This document shows positions 6,917 to 9,584 of a DNA stretch of 9,584 nt, piece by piece; position 1 is the first letter of the stretch, and every line of letters begins with the position of its first letter. A program made the position numbers and the translations under genes. Origin of the DNA: CAZAMT01 sp964486145 (lineage in GTDB: Bacteria > Bacteroidota > Bacteroidia > Bacteroidales > JAAAOM01); assembly GCA_964486145.1 (NCBI GenBank), contig CAZAMT010000148.1, forward strand, positions 1 through 9,584. Reading direction: 5' to 3'. The notes beneath the pieces were generated by a model. That model made no database searches. It saw nothing but the letters and a program-made list of their open reading frames with translations, and was not told where the DNA came from.

Positions 6917-9340
6917 TTACGAAAGTTGAACCTTTTTATCGTTGTCCGGCCATTTGTTTTGTAGCTCAACAAAAAATTTCAAATTACTTTCCAGTTCTTT
7001 TTTGGCATTGATGATGTCATCTTTATCTTTCATTTCCGTTGGATCTATATCCAGGCCATTAGATAATGTTTTGGCAATGAAGAATACTTTTTCGACATAA
7101 CCTTTGTCTTCTTTCACAGGTGAGTAGGTAGTTTTTAACCATAATTCGGAACCATCTTTTGTTGTACGTTTGCTGATGCGTTCTCTTGTTTCACCATCAA
7201 CAATGGCTTTCCACATTTTTTCAAATTCATTGAGTTCTTCCGGTGCAATAAAGGTGCTTATTAATTTACCTTCGAGTTCAGTTTGGGAATAGCCCATGGT
7301 TTCCACAAATTTTCGATTGACCGAAACAAATTCACCATGAATAGACAACTCACCGATCAAAATTGAAGAGTTAATCGAATTCATGATGATGTTATTCTCT
7401 TTTCTCAACTTTTTCAGTCTTTTTAATTCCTTGATTAACACCTGGTTATTTTCGTGTTTGTCTTTTTTCAACTCATTAATTTCCTTCTTCAAGGCTTTTT
7501 CTTTTCTCCCCATATCTTCTTGTGTAGCAACCAATTCTTCCAGATTTTGCCTGAGCTCCTCTTCTTGCGATTGTAATTCTTCTGCCTGGATTTTTGATTG
7601 GTGTAAAAGCTTTTCTGTTTGTTCTTTGTTTTTCACTGTTGAAATGGTTACAGCAAAACTATCGGCTATGGTTTTTAAAAAATTAAGTTCATGTTCTTCA
7701 AAAATATTAAATGAAGCTATTTCAATTATCCCCAGTACTTCTTCATCTTTTTTTAGCGGCATCAGGGCAAGACTGCCGGGAGGAGCATCTCCCAGTCCGG
7801 AGGTAATATTGATATATTTCTGTGGGATTTCGGTCAGGTATATGTATTCCTTTTCGACAGCGCACGTGCCAACAAGGCCTTCACCGGGTTTAACTTGTTT
7901 TTCGAGAAACTTGCGCCTGTCAAACGCATAGGCTGCTATCAACTCATAGATGGTTTCTCCATCGGCATCGAATGCCAAAAATATTCCAGCCTGATTGGCT
8001 TTCATATATTTTACAAGGGTTTTAATAAACTGATACGATAAATCATTCAGGTCATCGTTAAAATCACGCATGATGGAACTCATTTTTGCTATTCCATCGT
8101 TCAGCCAAATCTGTATTCTGTCTTTTTCCTGCTGGGCCATCATTTTTCTGGATACTTCCATTAACTGATTGCGCATTTCAATCAACGCACCTCCAAGATC
8201 TCCTTTATTATTAAAAACATTGATATTTGTTTCGAGGTTTCCTCGTCCAACCTCAAGCGCAAACTCCCTGGTATTTTTCAGATTATTTGTGAGTACATTG
8301 ATATCAGTAATAATTTTAGAAATCTCGTTGTGGTATTTTATTTCAATGTTCTCAGGCAATTCACCCCGTCCAAGTTTTGTTACATGGCTTTGTAATTTGG
8401 TGATTGACGTAACAATCTCCTTTGAAATGCGTCTCAAAATCAGAAGAACAATAAATGCCAGCATGGTTAAGGTACCAAAGAACAGTAGAACCAGCATTTG
8501 AGTTCTTTTTTTCGATTCTTTTAATAATGTATCATGCAAGGATGTCAGATCGGTTTCAATGATCTTGCTAATATCCTGTATTTCCTTTAACAAACCCGAA
8601 ACGTTTTCCGTTCCAAGCTCAATATCTTTATCAATTACTTTTAAAAAAATCTGTTCATACCTTCGCAAGGCATTTATGAGTTCGGAAGTCTGGTAATCCA
8701 TAGAATGGTTTTTTCTTTCCAGAAATTCAATGAACTGGTTGTTGGTTTGTTGAAATCGCTCCCGGTACTTTAAATCTTTACGGAGTAAATAATCTTTTTC
8801 ATGGCGCCGCAGTGTCAATAAATATACATTCGATTTTAAATCATTTTTTGCTTTAACCTTGTCCTCCACGTCATGAATAATTTCTCGCATCTGACCAATG
8901 AATCCGTAATCTTTGAAACCTTTTGTGCGGATTAATTCTTTTAACCGTACAATGTTGTAATGATAATTATCCATGTGTTGTTTGATGTTCTGTAGTGTAT
9001 CACTGAGATGCAAATCCTGAACAAGGTTGTTGCTTTTTAAGGCATTGATGCTATTTATTGCTTCGCTATGGAATTCTTCAAATTTCATGATGTAACGACT
9101 AACTCCTGTTTCATAAAATTCAGAATTGATTGTTTCTATCAGCAAAAAGTCTTTTTCAACTTTGTGCATTTGTAAATCAGTATTGGTAATATCCTTAATT
9201 GATGATAAAATGCGGTAGTTACTTGAAAATTTATTGACAAAAACGTGGGTGATAATCCCAAAGACTCCCATTATAACAAGTATACCGGCTGAACTTAAAA
9301 ACAGGCGGTTTTTAATTGAAATCCCCTTTCCTTTCTTCAT
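6917..9340 (-). CDS. membrane receptor: HBM-like sensor, HAMP, GAF, coiled coil, PAS; no output domain
   Basis: This 807-residue inner-membrane sensor has TM1 at about 13-35, a helical periplasmic region at 36-281 and TM2 at 282-302. The periplasmic part holds two similar segments, MHKVEKDFLLIET (58-70) and LRRHEKDYLLRKD (177-189), the pattern of helical bimodular (HBM) sensor domains such as that of Pseudomonas McpS. HAMP covers about 303-355 (LGRGELPENIEI), and a second HAMP-like unit follows at 360-400 (VGRGNLETNINV). GAF lies at about 415-570 (PGEGLVGTCAVEKEYIYLTEIP, LPLKKDEEVLGIIEIAS-like core), a coiled coil at 571-650 (QEEELRQNLEEL, ATQEDMGRKEK), and PAS at about 651-757 (VNRKFVETMGYSQTELEGK, TKDGSELWLKTTYSPVKED). 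Only about 50 mostly helical, charged residues follow. There is no histidine-kinase, GGDEF, EAL, phosphatase or chemotaxis signalling domain, so it probably signals through a separate partner (inference). The start codon precedes a typical basic N-terminus. Confidence 0.87.
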   Translation of the reverse strand: MKKGKGISIKNRLFLSSAGILVIMGVFGIITHVFVNKFSSNYRILSSIKDITNTDLQMHKVEKDFLLIETINSEFYETGVSRYIMKFEEFHSEAINSINALKSNNLVQDLHLSDTLQNIKQHMDNYHYNIVRLKELIRTKGFKDYGFIGQMREIIHDVEDKVKAKNDLKSNVYLLTLRRHEKDYLLRKDLKYRERFQQTNNQFIEFLERKNHSMDYQTSELINALRRYEQIFLKVIDKDIELGTENVSGLLKEIQDISKIIETDLTSLHDTLLKESKKRTQMLVLLFFGTLTMLAFIVLLILRRISKEIVTSITKLQSHVTKLGRGELPENIEIKYHNEISKIITDINVLTNNLKNTREFALEVGRGNLETNINVFNNKGDLGGALIEMRNQLMEVSRKMMAQQEKDRIQIWLNDGIAKMSSIMRDFNDDLNDLSYQFIKTLVKYMKANQAGIFLAFDADGETIYELIAAYAFDRRKFLEKQVKPGEGLVGTCAVEKEYIYLTEIPQKYINITSGLGDAPPGSLALMPLKKDEEVLGIIEIASFNIFEEHELNFLKTIADSFAVTISTVKNKEQTEKLLHQSKIQAEELQSQEEELRQNLEELVATQEDMGRKEKALKKEINELKKDKHENNQVLIKELKRLKKLRKENNIIMNSINSSILIGELSIHGEFVSVNRKFVETMGYSQTELEGKLISTFIAPEELNEFEKMWKAIVDGETRERISKRTTKDGSELWLKTTYSPVKEDKGYVEKVFFIAKTLSNGLDIDPTEMKDKDDIINAKKELESNLKFFVELQNKWPDNDKKVQLS

Positions 9341-9584
9341 TACAAATAACGATCTTAATTATTAATTAGGTATTCACGCAAATGTTCAGACGGGTATACG
9401 ATTGTCTAAAATGAACGTCAGAGTGTAATGGTTAAATTATTGTTAAATTTAATAATGAAAACATAAAATTTTGATATATAGTCATATAAATGGCTTTTTA
9501 TATATCGATCGTTTCATCTGTTTATAATTTAAGGGTTTGGTCTAAAAAGCCTTCAAACTGCTGATTTTTGTTGTTTTCACCCCT
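9341..9584. other. AT-rich non-coding region upstream of the receptor gene
   Basis: No open frame of useful length with coding character lies here. The region should carry the promoter of the minus-strand receptor gene and perhaps that of a plus-strand gene beyond the window. Near-matches to the Bacteroidota -7 element (AACATTTG on the minus strand around 9377-9384; AAATTTTG on the plus strand at 9466-9473) lack a convincing -33 partner, so no promoter is called. Symmetric elements are the palindrome TTAAATTTAA at 9443-9452 and a 9-bp inverted repeat, GGCTTTTTA at 9492-9500 with TAAAAAGCC at 9543-9551. Confidence 0.6.
9492..9551. repeat. 9-bp perfect inverted repeat with 42-base spacing
   Basis: GGCTTTTTA (9492-9500) and TAAAAAGCC (9543-9551) are exact reverse complements in the non-coding end of the window. 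The spacing is too wide for a tight terminator hairpin, although a T-run follows the GG-C of the left arm. It could be a pair of regulator half-sites, a long-loop RNA element, or chance in AT-rich DNA. Confidence 0.3.

Noticed and set aside
7383..7931. 182-codon open frame on the plus strand, rich in Ser, Phe and Cys
   Set aside because: It lies opposite the GAF and coiled-coil part of the receptor gene; its composition is what the complement of Lys/Glu-rich codons gives, and no domain is recognisable.
6917..9340. Histidine kinase or methyl-accepting chemotaxis protein
   Set aside because: The TM-HAMP-GAF-PAS order suggests these at first, but there is no H-box, no N/G-box ATPase motif and no conserved chemotaxis hairpin tip anywhere after TM2.
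1..9584. tRNA, rRNA, CRISPR array, insertion sequence, integrase site or defence system
   Set aside because: No cloverleaf, regularly spaced repeat, transposase motif, target-site duplication or defence-associated domain was seen on either strand.

Overview
The window reads as chromosomal DNA of a member of the Bacteroidota, most likely an environmental Bacteroidales/Marinilabiliales-like or Cytophaga-like lineage. The evidence is an AT-rich sequence, starts mostly without Shine-Dalgarno sites, a TonB-dependent receptor with an N-terminal carboxypeptidase-regulatory-like domain followed directly by a DUF4249 lipoprotein, and a PAS/GAF sensor carrying a coiled coil (QEEELRQNLEEL...ATQEDM) that is typical of Bacteroidota sensor proteins. 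kdsA implies a Gram-negative cell with Kdo-containing lipopolysaccharide. The genus cannot be named from the sequence alone.

Layout. Positions 1-60 are leader or the tail of an unseen gene. Positions 61-3234 (+) hold an outer-membrane TonB-dependent receptor and its DUF4249 lipoprotein, which abut with no spacer and form a probable nutrient-uptake pair of unknown substrate. They converge on a minus-strand pair, rarA (4129-5403) then kdsA (3301-4116), 12 bp apart: a replication-fork AAA+ ATPase and a Kdo-8-phosphate synthase of the metal-dependent class. A 110-bp AT-rich divergent region separates rarA from a plus-strand pair, a classical SDR oxidoreductase (5514-6470) and a hotdog-fold YbgC-type thioesterase (6478-6888), 7 bp apart and plausibly acting together on acyl or other CoA/lipid substrates. 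These converge, 28 bp apart, on a long minus-strand gene (6917-9340) for a two-TM receptor: helical HBM-like periplasmic sensor, HAMP, second HAMP-like repeat, GAF, coiled coil, PAS, and no recognisable output domain. The last 244 bp are non-coding, AT-rich and upstream of that receptor.

Most of this is ordinary Bacteroidota gene content, with no mobile element, CRISPR array, RNA gene or defence system visible. The parts most worth a second look are the receptor without an output domain and its duplicated sensor and HAMP segments, the unexplained 48-residue N-terminal extension of the SDR, and the unknown cargo of the TonB/DUF4249 pair.
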